Assembly: GCA_963756895.1 (NCBI GenBank)
Contig: CAVWPI010000011.1
Location: 62,001 to 126,000 of the forward strand
DNA length: 64,000 bases
Source of the DNA: DASUAS01 sp963756895
GTDB lineage: Bacteria; Actinomycetota; Acidimicrobiia; IMCC26256; DASPTH01
Reading direction: 5' to 3'
The notes under the pieces are model-generated. The model saw nothing but the letters and a program-made list of their open reading frames with translations, searched no databases and was not told the DNA's origin. Shown piece by piece: positions 33,994-43,851 of the stretch (positions within the stretch are counted from its first letter, which is position 1; each line of letters begins with the position of its first letter). Both the position numbers and the translations under genes were made by a program.

Positions 33994-34719
33994 GTGGTCG
34001 CCGCCCGCGAGTCCGAGACGCGTCGCACCGGACGCCCGCGCCGCAGCGCCCGTCCCGCGCGTGACGGCGATCCTCGTCGCGAGATCGTCGCCGCCGCCAG
34101 CCAGCTCTTCACCGAGCGCGGGGTCGCGGGAACGACGATGGCTGAGATCGCACGCCGGTGCGGGCTGCAGCAGCCGTCGCTCTACTACTACTTCCGCAGC
34201 AAGGGTGAGCTGCTCGACGAGATCGTCGGCGAAGCCAACCGAGCGCCGCTCGAGCTCGTTGCCCGGGTGCGCGCGGCCGGCGGATCACCCGCCGTGCAGC
34301 TCTACCGGGTGATCCGTTCCGACGTGTCGGCCTTGTGCGCCCTGCCCTACGACCTCAACGAGATCCACCGCCTGGCCGCCCGCGACCGGGACGCGTTCGG
34401 CCGCTACTGGACCGAGCGGGAGCAGTTGGTCGACGAGCTCGCGGCGATCGTGGTCGACGGCGTCGCTCGAGGTGAGTTGCGCACGGTCGATCCTCGACTC
34501 ACCGCGCTCACGCTGATGTCGAACGACGAGGGCACCCAGAACTGGTTGCGAGTCGCCGGGCGCGACGGCGCGCCGGTGCAGACGTCGGCGCTGGAGCACC
34601 ACGCGGTCGGTGCGTTCCTCGCCGATCTCACCGTGCGCGGGCTGCTCTCCGCCCCGCGCGGCCTCGATCGCGTCCGGCGCAGCGCCGACGCGCTCGACGC
34701 CGCCGCCGTCGTCGCCTGA
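33994..34719 (+). CDS. TetR family transcriptional regulator of the urea/guanidine locus
   Basis: 241 residues. I chose GTG 33994. An N-terminal basic arm (RRTGRPRRSARPARDG) precedes the helix-turn-helix: REIVAAASQLFTERGVAGTT, then RRCGLQQPSLYYYFRSKGEL. The C-terminal domain is long, like regulators of fatty-acid or nitrogen catabolism. It is divergent from the carboxylase operon and upstream of the ABC transporter. The GTGTTTCGAA box is found at both flanking promoters, so it likely represses all three units. The inducer is unknown; urea, guanidine or an amidine are candidates. Confidence 0.88.
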   Translation: MVAARESETRRTGRPRRSARPARDGDPRREIVAAASQLFTERGVAGTTMAEIARRCGLQQPSLYYYFRSKGELLDEIVGEANRAPLELVARVRAAGGSPAVQLYRVIRSDVSALCALPYDLNEIHRLAARDRDAFGRYWTEREQLVDELAAIVVDGVARGELRTVDPRLTALTLMSNDEGTQNWLRVAGRDGAPVQTSALEHHAVGAFLADLTVRGLLSAPRGLDRVRRSADALDAAAVVA

Positions 34720-34776
34720 CCCACAGCCCAATCGCCACCGGGGTTGGCAGTAACCCGTCAGGCGCGCGAAACCGGG

Positions 34777-34808
34777 GTGTGTTTCGAAGGACCTTCGACA
34801 GAAACACC
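34777..34808. promoter_or_regulatory. Inverted-repeat operator upstream of the ABC transporter operon
   Basis: gtgtttcgaagg (34779-34790) is mirrored by ccttcgacagaaacac (34792-34807), with inner cgaagg/ccttcg and outer gtgtttc/gaaacac matches. The left arm repeats the 10-mer at 33878. It lies 43 bases before the GTG at 34851, a good place for a repressor. Confidence 0.6.
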
Positions 34809-34850
34809 CCAGCCGTACCGTGCTGACGATCCGCCCCTTCAGGAGGTTCC

Positions 34851-35900
34851 GTGGGCACTCGAGCAGCACAGACGAGTCGGCGCACGACCCGGGTCCGTCG
34901 CGTGGTCGCCACCGCAGTCACGACCGCGGTGATCGCCACCCTCGGCCTGGTGGCGATGCCGAGCGCGCACGCGGCCAAGACCGACAAGGTCACGATCGGA
35001 TACAGCGCTTGGCCGGGTTGGTTCCCGCTCGCGGTGGCCGACGAGGCGGGCATCTTCAAGAAGAACGGTCTCGACGTCGACCTGAAGTACTTCGCCGACT
35101 ACATCGCGTCGCTCGACGCGATGGTCGCCGGCAAGCTCGACGCCAACACGCAGACCCTCAACGACACGATGGCCTCGGTCGCTGGTGGCTCGAAGCAGGC
35201 GATCATCGCGGTCAACGACAACTCCGCCGGCAACGACGCCATCATCTGCGACAAGTCGATCACGTCGGTCGCCGACATGAAGGGCAAGACCATCGCCGCC
35301 GAAGAGGGCGTGGTCGACCACTTCCTCCTGCTGCAGGGGCTCGCCGAGGAAGGCCTGACCCAGGACGACATCGACTTCCGCGGGGTGCTGACCGCCGACG
35401 CGGCGGCGAGCTTCTCCGGCGGCCAGTTCGACTGCGTCGGTGTGTTCGCACCGTTCACCCTCGAAGCGCTGAAGCGCGAGGGGTCGCACGTGGTGTTCAG
35501 CTCGAAGGACTTCCCCGGCACCATCCCGGACCACATCGTCGTGTCACAGCAGATGGTGGCGAAGTCGCCCAAGGTCGCCCAGAAGATCGTGAACGCCTGG
35601 TACGACACGCTCGCCTACATCGACGCCAACCCCGACAAGGCGCTGAAGATCATGGCCGACAAGGCCGAGCTCTCGACCGCCGACTACTCGGACCTGGCGA
35701 GCGGGACGAAGCTCTTCACTGTCGACGAGGCCATCGCGGCGTTCCAGCCTGGTGACACGGTCACGTCGCTCGAGCACACCGCCGGGTTGATCAATCCGTT
35801 CCTGGTGGAGTCGGGCCTGACCAAGAAGCAGGCGTCGCTCAACGGCCTGTTCGCACCGCAGTTCACCGAGGCCTACGCCGCCGCCCATCCCTCGCCGTGA
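34851..35900 (+). CDS. ABC transporter substrate-binding protein (NitT/TauT type)
   Basis: 349 residues, GTG with a perfect AGGAGG (34841-34846). A basic n-region and hydrophobic stretch (VVATAVTTAVIATLGLVAMP) end in SAHA, a signal peptidase site. There is no lipobox Cys, so its mode of anchoring is unclear. The mature protein opens KVTIGYSAWPGWFPLAVADE, typical of NMT1/SsuA-like binding proteins, and contains DKSITSVADMKGKTIAAEEG. Probably binds a small nitrogen compound (urea, guanidine or an amidine), inferred from the adjacent carboxylase locus. GTGA overlap with the permease gene. Confidence 0.9.
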   Translation: MGTRAAQTSRRTTRVRRVVATAVTTAVIATLGLVAMPSAHAAKTDKVTIGYSAWPGWFPLAVADEAGIFKKNGLDVDLKYFADYIASLDAMVAGKLDANTQTLNDTMASVAGGSKQAIIAVNDNSAGNDAIICDKSITSVADMKGKTIAAEEGVVDHFLLLQGLAEEGLTQDDIDFRGVLTADAAASFSGGQFDCVGVFAPFTLEALKREGSHVVFSSKDFPGTIPDHIVVSQQMVAKSPKVAQKIVNAWYDTLAYIDANPDKALKIMADKAELSTADYSDLASGTKLFTVDEAIAAFQPGDTVTSLEHTAGLINPFLVESGLTKKQASLNGLFAPQFTEAYAAAHPSP

Positions 35901-36747
35901 CGACGACGGGCGCGACCGCGCAGTCGACGCGCTCCTCCCGCACACGCGGGAGGGGTCGTCGGCAGCACGCGCTCCTCCGTCTGCGGGGCGACATCCCGAT
36001 GAGCATGCGCATCGCACTCGCGGTGTTCGGGATCATCGCGCTGTTCGGGTTCTGGTGGCTCGCCGCCGACATCCTCGTGAAGACGCGAGTTCCTCCCCAA
36101 CCCGGCCGACACGCTCGGCGGACTCGAGACCTACTGGAACAGCGGCGACTTCTGGTCCGACGTCTGGGCCAGCAGCCTGCGCATCCTGAAGGGCTACTCG
36201 ATCAGCCTGGCGATCGGCGCGGTGCTCGGGCTCTTCATCGGCAGCTTCCGCTCGGTGGAGGCGTTCTGGGAGTCGCCCATCGGCTTCCTGCGCTACATCC
36301 CTGCCACCGCGCTGGTGCCGCTCTTCCTCGCGTGGCTCGGCATCGACGAGGCGCCGAAGGTCGCGCTGGTGATCGCGGGCACGGTGTTCTTCAACATCGT
36401 GATGATGTCCGACGTCGCCCGGCTCGTGCCGCGGGAGATGATCCTCGCCTCGTACACGCTGGGCGCCGGACGCGCGCGCGTGATGGGCAGGGTGGTGCTG
36501 CCGCACTGCCTCCCGGGGATGATCGACGTCGCCGCGCGTCAACCTCGCCGCGGCATGGCCGATGCTGGTCGTGGCTGAGCTGCTCGCGGCCACCGACGGG
36601 CTCGGGTACCGACTCACCGTGCTGCGGCGCGGCAGCGAGTGGGAGCAGATCTTCGCGGTGCTCGTCGTGTTCGCGGTGATCGGGATCACGAGCGACCTCT
36701 TCCTCCGCTGGCTGCGCAATCGGGTGTCGCCGTGGGCTCGGTCGTGA
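35897..36747 (+). CDS. ABC transporter permease (NitT/TauT type), frameshifted
   Basis: About 283 residues with indels near 36095 and 36530. A cytoplasmic basic N-terminus precedes the first helix (MRIALAVFGIIALFGFWWLA). The BPD_transp_1 core is clear: WASSLRILKGYSISLAIGAV, GFLRYIPATALVPLFLAWLG and the EAA-loop ASYTLGAGRARVMGRVVLP. The last helices (EQIFAVLVVFAVIGITSDLF) are present. The start overlaps the binding-protein stop, and its own stop overlaps the ATPase start (GTGA). Confidence 0.88.
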
Positions 36748-37592
36748 CGGCGCGAGGCTCCGCCGACGCGGCCGCCGTCGACACCGGCCCAGCCACGGCG
36801 GCGCCGGAAGTGGCGTTCGGCAGCTCGTCGCGGCCGCCGAAACTGGTCGTCACCGACCTGGTCAAGGAGTACCGCAGCACGAAGCGCGACACGGTCCTCG
36901 CCATCGACCACGTGAACCTCGAGGTCGCCGACCAGGAGTTCGTGTGCCTGGTCGGGTCGTCGGGGTGCGGCAAGTCGACCTTGCTCAACATCATCGCCGG
37001 CCTCGACCTCCCGACCTCCGGGACCGTCGAGATCGACCACGAGCCGGTGATCGGGCCCGGTCCCGACCGGGGCATGGTGTTCCAGACCTACAGCCTCTAC
37101 CCGTGGCGCACCGTGGCGGAGAACGTCGCGTTCGGGCTCGAGTGCCTGCACCTCGGGAAGGCCGAGCGGCGCGAACGGGTGCAGGAGCTGCTCGGGATCG
37201 TCGGGCTCTCCCAGTTCGCCGATCACACGCCTGACCAACTGTCGGGAGGTATGCGTCAGCGGGTCGCGATCGCGCGCGCGCTCGCTCCCGAGCCCGACGT
37301 GCTGTTGCTCGACGAGCCGTTCGGCGCGCTCGACGCGCAGACGCGGAGGGCCATGCAGGACTTCCTCCTCACCGTGTGGCGACGCACGAGCTCCACCGTG
37401 CTGTTCGTGACGCACGACATCCCCGAGGCGATCTATCTCGGCTCCCGAGTCGTGGTGCTCGCCTCGCACCCGGGACGCGTGATTGCCGACATCGACGTGC
37501 CGTTCGGCGCGGGCCAGAACGTCAACATCACGCGTGACCCGCGCTTCCTCGACCTGCGTGACGACATCGAGGACCTGCTCGGCTCCGTGTGA
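36744..37592 (+). CDS. ABC transporter ATP-binding protein (NitT/TauT type)
   Basis: 282 residues. Walker A GSSGCGKSTLLN, Q-loop VFQTYSLYPWRTV, signature LSGGMRQRVAIARAL, Walker B VLLLDEPFGALDAQTR and the H-loop VTHDIPEA are all intact. It belongs to the SsuB/TauB group. The N-terminal 35 residues before LVVTDLVKEY are an unusual Ala-rich leader. GTG 36744 overlaps the permease stop. With the two genes before it, it forms a complete importer. Confidence 0.92.
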   Translation: MTARGSADAAAVDTGPATAAPEVAFGSSSRPPKLVVTDLVKEYRSTKRDTVLAIDHVNLEVADQEFVCLVGSSGCGKSTLLNIIAGLDLPTSGTVEIDHEPVIGPGPDRGMVFQTYSLYPWRTVAENVAFGLECLHLGKAERRERVQELLGIVGLSQFADHTPDQLSGGMRQRVAIARALAPEPDVLLLDEPFGALDAQTRRAMQDFLLTVWRRTSSTVLFVTHDIPEAIYLGSRVVVLASHPGRVIADIDVPFGAGQNVNITRDPRFLDLRDDIEDLLGSV

Positions 37593-37598
37593 CCGAGT

Positions 37599-37616
37599 GG
37601 TAGGGGTGGCCCTACC
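37599..37616. promoter_or_regulatory. Perfect palindrome upstream of the histidine kinase operon
   Basis: GGTAGGG and CCCTACC (7-bp perfect arms, 4-base centre), 58 bases before the kinase GTG and 6 bases after the ABC ATPase stop. A related element (40403-40422) precedes the MacB-type exporter. Probably a binding site of the response regulator; it could also act as a short hairpin. Confidence 0.5.
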
Positions 37617-37673
37617 GCGCGGAGGCATGGTCGCTCCATGGTCCGGACGACCCGGCGTCGTTAGCGTGACGGT

Positions 37674-38958
37674 GTGCTCGGCCGTGTCTTCGATCCGTGG
37701 CGGCATTCGTCGACGTGGTGGACCCTCACCCATCTCGTGACCGACGTCGTCGTCGGCGTCGTCACGTTCAGCGTCGTGATCACGCTCCTTGCGACCACGC
37801 TCGGCCTCCTCGTCACCGTCGTCGGCGCGATGGCGATGTTCTGGCTGCTCATGGTGGTCAGCCGCGGTTTCGGCCACCTCGAGCGCTCCCGCGCCGCGGC
37901 CCTCCTGGGCGTCCCGCTCCTCGACCCCGTCCCGCCGTTGCAGTCGACGGGCTGGTGGCGGCGCCTCCTCGAACGGGCCAAGACGGGGGCGCGGTGGAAG
38001 GAGATCGGCTACTGCCTGCTCCTGCTCCCGCTCGGGATCCTGAACCTGGTGATCGTCACCGCCGCGTGGTGCGGCTCGCTCGCGCTGGTGCTGCTCCCGC
38101 TGTACGTGACCGCGCTCCCCGACGACAGGGCGAAGTTCTACTTCTTCGACGTCGGCCAGGACGACGCCTGGTTCGTCGCGATCGTCGGCGTGGTCGGCGT
38201 CCTGCTGCTCGCGCCGTGGATCACCGTCGTGATGGGACGGCTCAACGGAGTGACCTGCGCGTGGTTCCTCGGTCCCGACGAGCGTGCGCTGCAGGAGGCC
38301 CGGGTCTACGCCGCGGAGAGCGGCCGGGTGGCGGCGGTCGGGAGCGCCGAGGCCGAACGCCGACGCATCGAGCGTGACCTGCACGACGGCGCGGAGCAGC
38401 GCCTGGTCAGCCTGGCCATGGAGCTGGGCGCGACGCGGGAGCACTTCGACGACGAGGACAAGGAAGCGATCCGGGGCGCGTGTCGTGCACGCGCACGAGG
38501 AGGCGAAGGCCGCGCTGCAGGAGCTCCGCGACCTCGTGCGCGGCATCCACCCGGTGATCCTCGAGGACCGCGGCCTCGACGCCGCGCTCTCGGCCGTCGT
38601 CGCCCGCGCGCCGGTCCCGGTCTCGCTCGAGGTGAGCGTGAGCCCGAGGCCGTCCTCCGAGGTCGAGAGCGCCGCGTACTTCGTGGTGTCAGAGGCGCTC
38701 ACCAACGTCGCCCGCCACTCCGGCGCCACCAATGCCGCGGTGTCGCTGGTGCGCGTCGACGAGACGCTCGTGATCGAGGTCCGCGACAACGGCGCCGGCG
38801 GCGCCACCGACCTTTCCGTCGGCACGCCCGATCTCGAGAACGGCGGCACCGGGCTCGCCGGTCTGCGTGAACGCGCCGCCTCGCTGGGCGGTTCCATCCA
38901 CCTGGACAGCCCACCCGGCGGTCCCACGATCCTGCGGGCGGTGCTGCCGTGCGAGTGA
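37674..38958 (+). CDS. Sensor histidine kinase (HisKA_3, LiaS/NarX-like), frameshifted
   Basis: About 428 residues with one indel near 38480. An N-terminal membrane sensor with about four helices (LVTDVVVGVVTFSVVITLLA, YCLLLLPLGILNLVIVTAAW and more) resembles the PF13796 sensor domain. The phospho-acceptor His is in RRIERDLHDGAEQRLVSLAM, and the ATPase has N-box SEALTNVARHSGA, G1 IEVRDNGAGG and G2 GTGLAGLRERA. It phosphorylates the response regulator encoded immediately downstream with a ten-base overlap. Confidence 0.88.
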
Positions 38959-39626
38959 TGATCGCCGAGGACTCGGTGCTGTTGCGGGAGGGCATCACGC
39001 GCCTGCTGGTCGACGCCGGCGAGGACGTGGTCGCCGGCTTCGGCGACGCCGACGCCCTCGTGGCCGCGCTGGCCGACGACCAGCCCGACCTGGTGGTGCT
39101 CGACGTGCGCATGCCGCCGTCGTTCACCGACGAGGGCGTGCGCGCCGCGCTGCAGATCCGCGACCACTGGCCCGAGATCGGCATCCTCGTGCTCTCGCAG
39201 TACGTGGAGGAGCGGTACGCGACCGATCTGATCTCCGGTGACGTGGCCGGAGAAGGAATGGCCAGAGAACAAATTGTCGGAGGTGTGGGCTACCTGCTCA
39301 AGGACCGGGTTGCCGACGTGCGCGACTTCGTGGACGCGGTGCGAAGGGTCGACGACGGCGGCACCGTCCTCGACCCCGAAGTGGTCACGCAGCTGCTCGC
39401 ACGCGCCCGCCAGCGCGATCCGCTCGACCGGCTCACGCCTCGTGAGCGCACCGTGCTGTCGCTGATGGCGGAGGGACGGTCCAACGCCGCCATCGCGCAG
39501 CAGCTGGTCGTCAGCGACGGAGCGGTGGAGAAGCACGTCAGCAACATCTTCTCCAAGCTCGACCTGCCGCCCGCGCAGGAAGACCACCGGCGCGTGCTCG
39601 CCGTGCTGCGGTGGCTCGAGTCATGA
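38949..39626 (+). CDS. LuxR/NarL-type response regulator with an insertion in the receiver domain
   Basis: 225 residues. Receiver motifs: IAEDSVLLREGITRLL (acidic pair), VVLDVRMPPSF (phospho-Asp) and YLLKDRVADV (Lys). The LuxR helix-turn-helix is at LTPRERTVLSLMAEGRSNAA to DGAVEKHVSNIFSKLDLPPA. Compared with relatives that read about LxxGxxxGVGYLLKDRV, this protein has GDVAGEGMAREQIVGGVG, an extra ten or so residues encoded by an AT-rich stretch (39245-39280). The start overlaps the kinase stop. Confidence 0.88.
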   Translation: MRVMIAEDSVLLREGITRLLVDAGEDVVAGFGDADALVAALADDQPDLVVLDVRMPPSFTDEGVRAALQIRDHWPEIGILVLSQYVEERYATDLISGDVAGEGMAREQIVGGVGYLLKDRVADVRDFVDAVRRVDDGGTVLDPEVVTQLLARARQRDPLDRLTPRERTVLSLMAEGRSNAAIAQQLVVSDGAVEKHVSNIFSKLDLPPAQEDHRRVLAVLRWLES

Positions 39627-40368
39627 CGACGGTCGCCGCCCCTGCGCCCCGGTACCGCGGCCGGCCGGCCTGGCGCATCCTCGCGTCGCTCCTCGCGATC
39701 GCGGCGCTGGTGTGGGGCACCTTCAACCTGGTGAACCTCGTCGCCCACGGCGAGACGCGCTTCACCCGTACCTTCTCGTCCGCCGCGATCGCGAGCGTCG
39801 AGGTGTCGACCGATCGGGGCTCCGTCCGCGTCATCGCGAGCGATCGGGACGACGTGTCCTTGAGCGCCTACGTCAGCAACGGGCTCGGTGGCACCGACCA
39901 CACGGCACGGGTGCGCGGTCACCGCCTCATCGTCGATGCCAGCTGTGCCGTGCCGGTCGCGTACTGGTGCACCGCGTCGTACACCTTGCGCGTGCCGCGA
40001 GGCGTCGCGGTGGTCCTCTGGTCGGGGAGCGGTGACGTGTCCGTGTCCGGCCCGACGGGCCTTGCCCACCTGTCGTCCCAGCACGGCGACATCGCCGCGT
40101 CACTGCGCCGGGGCGTGGACGTGAGCGCCAACACTCAGCACGGGTCGATCCACCTCGACTTCGCCGAGCTCCGTTCCGCATCGTCGCGTCGTCGCAGCAC
40201 GGCGACGTTACCGTCGTCCTGCCGCGGACCGGTGAGGCGTACCGCGTCGACGCGTCGACCGACCATGGCGACTCGAACACGAACGTGCGCACGGATCCGG
40301 ATTCGACGCGCACCGTCGACGTCTCGTCGCAGCACGGCGACGTGACCGTGCGCTACCCGGCTCGCTGA
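39623..40368 (+). CDS. DUF4097 family beta-strand repeat membrane protein, frameshifted
   Basis: About 247 residues with one indel near 40180. One N-terminal membrane segment (AWRILASLLAIAALVWGTFN) precedes an extracellular beta-solenoid with repeated SSQHGDI/VTV motifs (LSSQHGDIAASL, SSQHGDVTVVLP and DVSSQHGDVTVRYP). This matches the DUF4097 (LiaX/YvlB-like) family, usually linked to LiaRS-type cell-envelope stress systems. The start overlaps the response regulator stop (ATGA), so kinase, regulator and this protein form one unit. Confidence 0.84.
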
Positions 40369-40402
40369 CCGTCCGCGGGCCCGCTCCGGTCCGCCCCCGC
40401 GC

Positions 40403-40422
40403 GGTCGGGGGTTGTCCCCACC
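40403..40422. promoter_or_regulatory. Imperfect palindrome upstream of the MacB-type exporter
   Basis: GGT-CG-GGGG-TTGT-CCCC-A-CC, similar in outline to the palindrome at 37599-37616 (both begin GGT, have G-rich and C-rich arms and end ACC). It lies about 90 bases before the ATG at 40512. Suggests shared control by the response regulator at 38949. Confidence 0.4.
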
Positions 40423-40511
40423 CGCGAGACGCCCGGCTGCTCCATGGGATCGCGAGCGACATCTCCGTACCGTCGATCGTGCCCCCAGCCCCCTTCTGGA
40501 CAGGAGTCGTC

Positions 40512-41291
40512 ATGGCTGTCACCCAAGAAGCCGTTCCGCCCCGATCGCCCGCCACGAGGCTGCATCCGCAGGCGGTGGTCAGCGCCCGAGCCCTGGTGAA
40601 GACCTACGGGTCGGGCGATGCAGCGGTCCACGCGCTCGCCGGCATCGACCTCGACGTCGCACCGGCCCGCTTCACCGCGGTGATGGGGCCGTCGGGCTCG
40701 GGCAAGTCGACGCTCATGCACCTCATGGCCGGCCTCGACACCCCGACCTCGGGTTCGGTGCTGGTCGACGGGGTCGACCTCGCCGGTCTCTCCGATCGGA
40801 AGCTCACGCAGCTGCGGCGCGACCGCCTGGGCTTCGTGTTCCAGTCGTTCAACCTCGTGCCGACGCTCAGCGCGCGCGAGAACATCGAGTTGCCGAGCGT
40901 GCTCGCCGGCCGCAAGGTCGAACGCCGCTGGTTCGACAAGGTCGTCCGCATGACCGGGCTCGGTGACCGTCTGCGTCACCGCCCGGCCGAGCTCTCCGGT
41001 GGCCAGCAACAGCGGGTGGCCGTCGCACGCGCGCTGGCGGCGAAGCCGGCGGTCGTGTTCGCCGACGAGCCCACCGGCAACCTCGACTCACGGTCGGGCG
41101 CCGACGTGCTCGGCTTCCTCCGCGACGCGGTCGACACCTACGGGCAGACGATCGTGATGGTCACGCACGATCCCAACGCCGCGAGCTATGCCGACGAGGT
41201 CGTGTTCCTCGCCGACGGGCACGTCGTCGACCTCATGCCCGCGCCCACCACCGACCGCGTCCTCGAGCGCATGAAGGCATTTGGGAGCTGA
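40512..41291 (+). CDS. ABC transporter ATP-binding protein (MacB/LolD type)
   Basis: 259 residues. Walker A GPSGSGKSTLMHLMAGLD, Q-loop VFQSFNLVPTLSARENI, signature LSGGQQQRVAVARAL, Walker B VVFADEPTGNLDSR and H-loop MVTHDPNAA. The EPTGNLDSR motif is diagnostic of the MacB/LolD/FtsE group that works with FtsX-like permeases. The permease gene begins two bases after its stop. Such exporters move antimicrobial peptides or lipids, often under LiaRS-type two-component control, in keeping with the upstream genes. Confidence 0.92.
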   Translation: MAVTQEAVPPRSPATRLHPQAVVSARALVKTYGSGDAAVHALAGIDLDVAPARFTAVMGPSGSGKSTLMHLMAGLDTPTSGSVLVDGVDLAGLSDRKLTQLRRDRLGFVFQSFNLVPTLSARENIELPSVLAGRKVERRWFDKVVRMTGLGDRLRHRPAELSGGQQQRVAVARALAAKPAVVFADEPTGNLDSRSGADVLGFLRDAVDTYGQTIVMVTHDPNAASYADEVVFLADGHVVDLMPAPTTDRVLERMKAFGS

Positions 41292-41293
41292 CG

Positions 41294-43829
41294 ATGGGAA
41301 CCATGACGTTCAAGGACCTCTGGAGTCGCAAGCGACGGCTCCTCGGCATGTTCACCGCGGTGATGGTGGGCGTGGCGTTCCTCGCCGGAACGCTGGTGCT
41401 CGGCGACACCGTGCGCGACAGCTTCGGAACCCTCTTCACCGAGGCGAACAGCGGCACGGCGGCGCTGGTGCGCAGCGAGCACCGACTGACCGCCAACGGC
41501 GAGACCGAGCAGGGCGCGATCCCGGCGTCACTCGAGTCACAGGTCGCCGGGGTCGACGGCGTCGACGCCACCGCACCGCTGGTGGAAGGGCACGTGCAGT
41601 TGACCGGCGCCGACGGCGACCGGGTCGGCGGGAACGGCCCGCCGACGCGCGGGTCGAACTGGGTGACCGCAGCGTCGCTCAACCCGTGGAAGGTGGTCGA
41701 CGGCCGCGCCCCTGCGGCAGCTGGCGAAGTGGTGATCGACCGCGCGTCCGCGGACACCGGTGACCTCCACGTCGGCAGCACGACGACCGTGCTCGTGCCT
41801 CGACCGGAGAAGGTGGAGGTCGTCGGCATCGCCAAGTTCGGCAGCTCCGACAGCATGGCCGGCACCACCTTCACCGCGTTCACGACGGCCGAGGCCCAGC
41901 GTCTCTTCCTCAATGGGCGCGACGACGTCACCGGTGTGCTGCTCGGCGCCGAGCCCGGCGTCACGCCACGCGAGCTCGTGCGGCGCCTGCAGCCCGCGCT
42001 GCCGGCCGGTGCGACCGCCATCACCGGTGCGCAACTGACCGCCGAGCAGCGGGCCGACGTCGACAGCGCGTTCATCGGCTTCTTCGAGACGGTGCTGCTC
42101 GTGTTCGCCGCGGTGGCACTCCTGGTCGCCGCGTTCAGCATCTACAACGCGTTCTCGATGGTGACTGCTCAGCGCACGCGCGAGTCGGCGTTGCTGCGTG
42201 CGCTCGGTGCGTCGCGGCGACAGATCACGGTGTCGGCGGCGACGCAGGGTCTGGTCGTGGGCGCGGTCGCCGCAGTCGCGGGTGTGCTGGTCGGCATCGG
42301 CCTCGCGGCCGGGCTCTACGCGCTCATGAGCGCAGCCGGCTTCGGGCTCCCCGAGTCGGGACTCGCGATCGAACCCGCTCGTCTCGCAGTCGCCGCGCTG
42401 GTCGGTGTCGCCGTGGCGGTGCCCGCGAGCCTGGTGCCTGCCATCCGTGCCTCGCGCGTCCGTCCGCTGGCGGCGATGCGGGAGGGCACCGACGACGTGA
42501 CCCGTCCGTCGCGCGTCCGCACGGTGATCGGCCTCGTCGGTCTCGTCGGCGGGATCGCGCTGGTGGTGCTCGGCGCCGCCGGTGAGACGTTCACGCTCGT
42601 GGGCCCGGGCGCGGTGCTCACCCTGGTGAGCCTCGTGCTGCTCGGCCCGGCCGTGGCGCGGCCGGCGAGTGCCCTCCTCGGGACCCCGGCCACCGCGGTG
42701 CGCGGCGCCCCAGGGTCGTTGGCGCGGCGCAATGCGATGCGCAACCCGCGCACGACCGCGGGTGCGGCGACCGCACTCATGGTGGGCGTCGCCGTCGTCA
42801 CCGTGTTCACGGTGCTCGGCGCCTCGATCAAGGCGTCGATCGGCGACGTGGTGCGCAGCGACTTCCGCGGCGATCTCGTGATCGTGAACAACGAGCAGAG
42901 CGGCTCGGGCGTCGACCCCACGATGGTCGGCCGGCTCGAGTCGGTGCCCGAGGTGGGCGGCGCCACCGGCTTCGGCATCGCACGCGTCGCGGTCGACGGG
43001 AGCCCGCACACGGTGACCGCGGCCGACGCGGCCGAGCTCGGGCGCATGATCGACCTCCACGTGGCGGAAGGCGCGCTCGCCGACGTCGGGCCGTCCGGCG
43101 TGGCGCTCTCGTCCAGCTTCGCCGACGAGCACGGCATGGCGCTCGGCGACGACGTGCCGGTCACCTTCGGCGACGGCGCTGAGGTCGATCTGCGGGTCGG
43201 CGCGCTCTACGACGCCAACTCCAGCTTCGGCGACGTCATCATTCCGGAGGCGGCGTGGATCGCCAACACCCAGCAACCCGCGCTCACCGGTGTCTTCGTG
43301 ACGCTGGCCGACGGCGTGTCGATGGCGCAGGGTCGCAGTGCGGTCGAGCGCGTCGCGCGGCGTGGATCTCGCGCCGAAGGTGCAGGACAAGGCCCAGTAC
43401 CTCGACGACGCGAGCTCGCAGGTCGATGCGCTCCTCGCGATCGTCTACGTGTTCCTCGCCCTCGCGATCCTGATCGCCTTCATGGGCATCGCCAACACCC
43501 TGTCGCTGTCCCTGCGGGAGCGGACGCGTGAGCTCGGCCTGCTCCGGGCCGTCGGTCTCACGCGTTCGCAGCTGCGGTCGACGGTGCGCTGGGAGTCGGT
43601 GATCATCGCCGGCTTCGGCGCCCTGGGCGGGATCGCGGTCGGGGTGCTGGTCGGGTGGGGCCTCACCCGGAGCTTCTCCGGCAACCTGCCCCTCGACGTG
43701 TTCTCGGCTCCGGCCGGCCGGCTGCTGCTCATCGCCGCGGCGGGCGCGGTCGCCGGGATCCTGGCGGCGGCCCGTCCCGCCCGACGAGCCGCGCACATGC
43801 AGGTGCTCTCGGCGCTGGCCGGCGACTGA
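41294..43829 (+). CDS. FtsX-like (MacB-type) ABC transporter permease
   Basis: About 844 residues with one late indel near 43360. It has two FtsX modules. After the first helix (KRRLLGMFTAVMVGVAFLAG) and a MacB-like periplasmic domain come FFETVLLVFAAVALLVAAFS and SIYNAFSMVTAQRTRESALL, then a second extracellular domain. The last three helices end with LIAFMGIANTLSLSLRERTR and ELGLLRAVGLTRSQL, the cytoplasmic coupling loop. It pairs with the ATPase upstream; the substrate is unknown. Confidence 0.9.
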
Positions 43830-43851
43830 GGCAGCCCGGTCAGCGACGGCG

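Noticed and set aside
36033..39587. Very long minus-strand open frame across the ABC and two-component genes
   Set aside because: Same GC-driven shadow effect. The plus strand encodes intact Walker, HisKA and LuxR motifs, and the minus frame has none.
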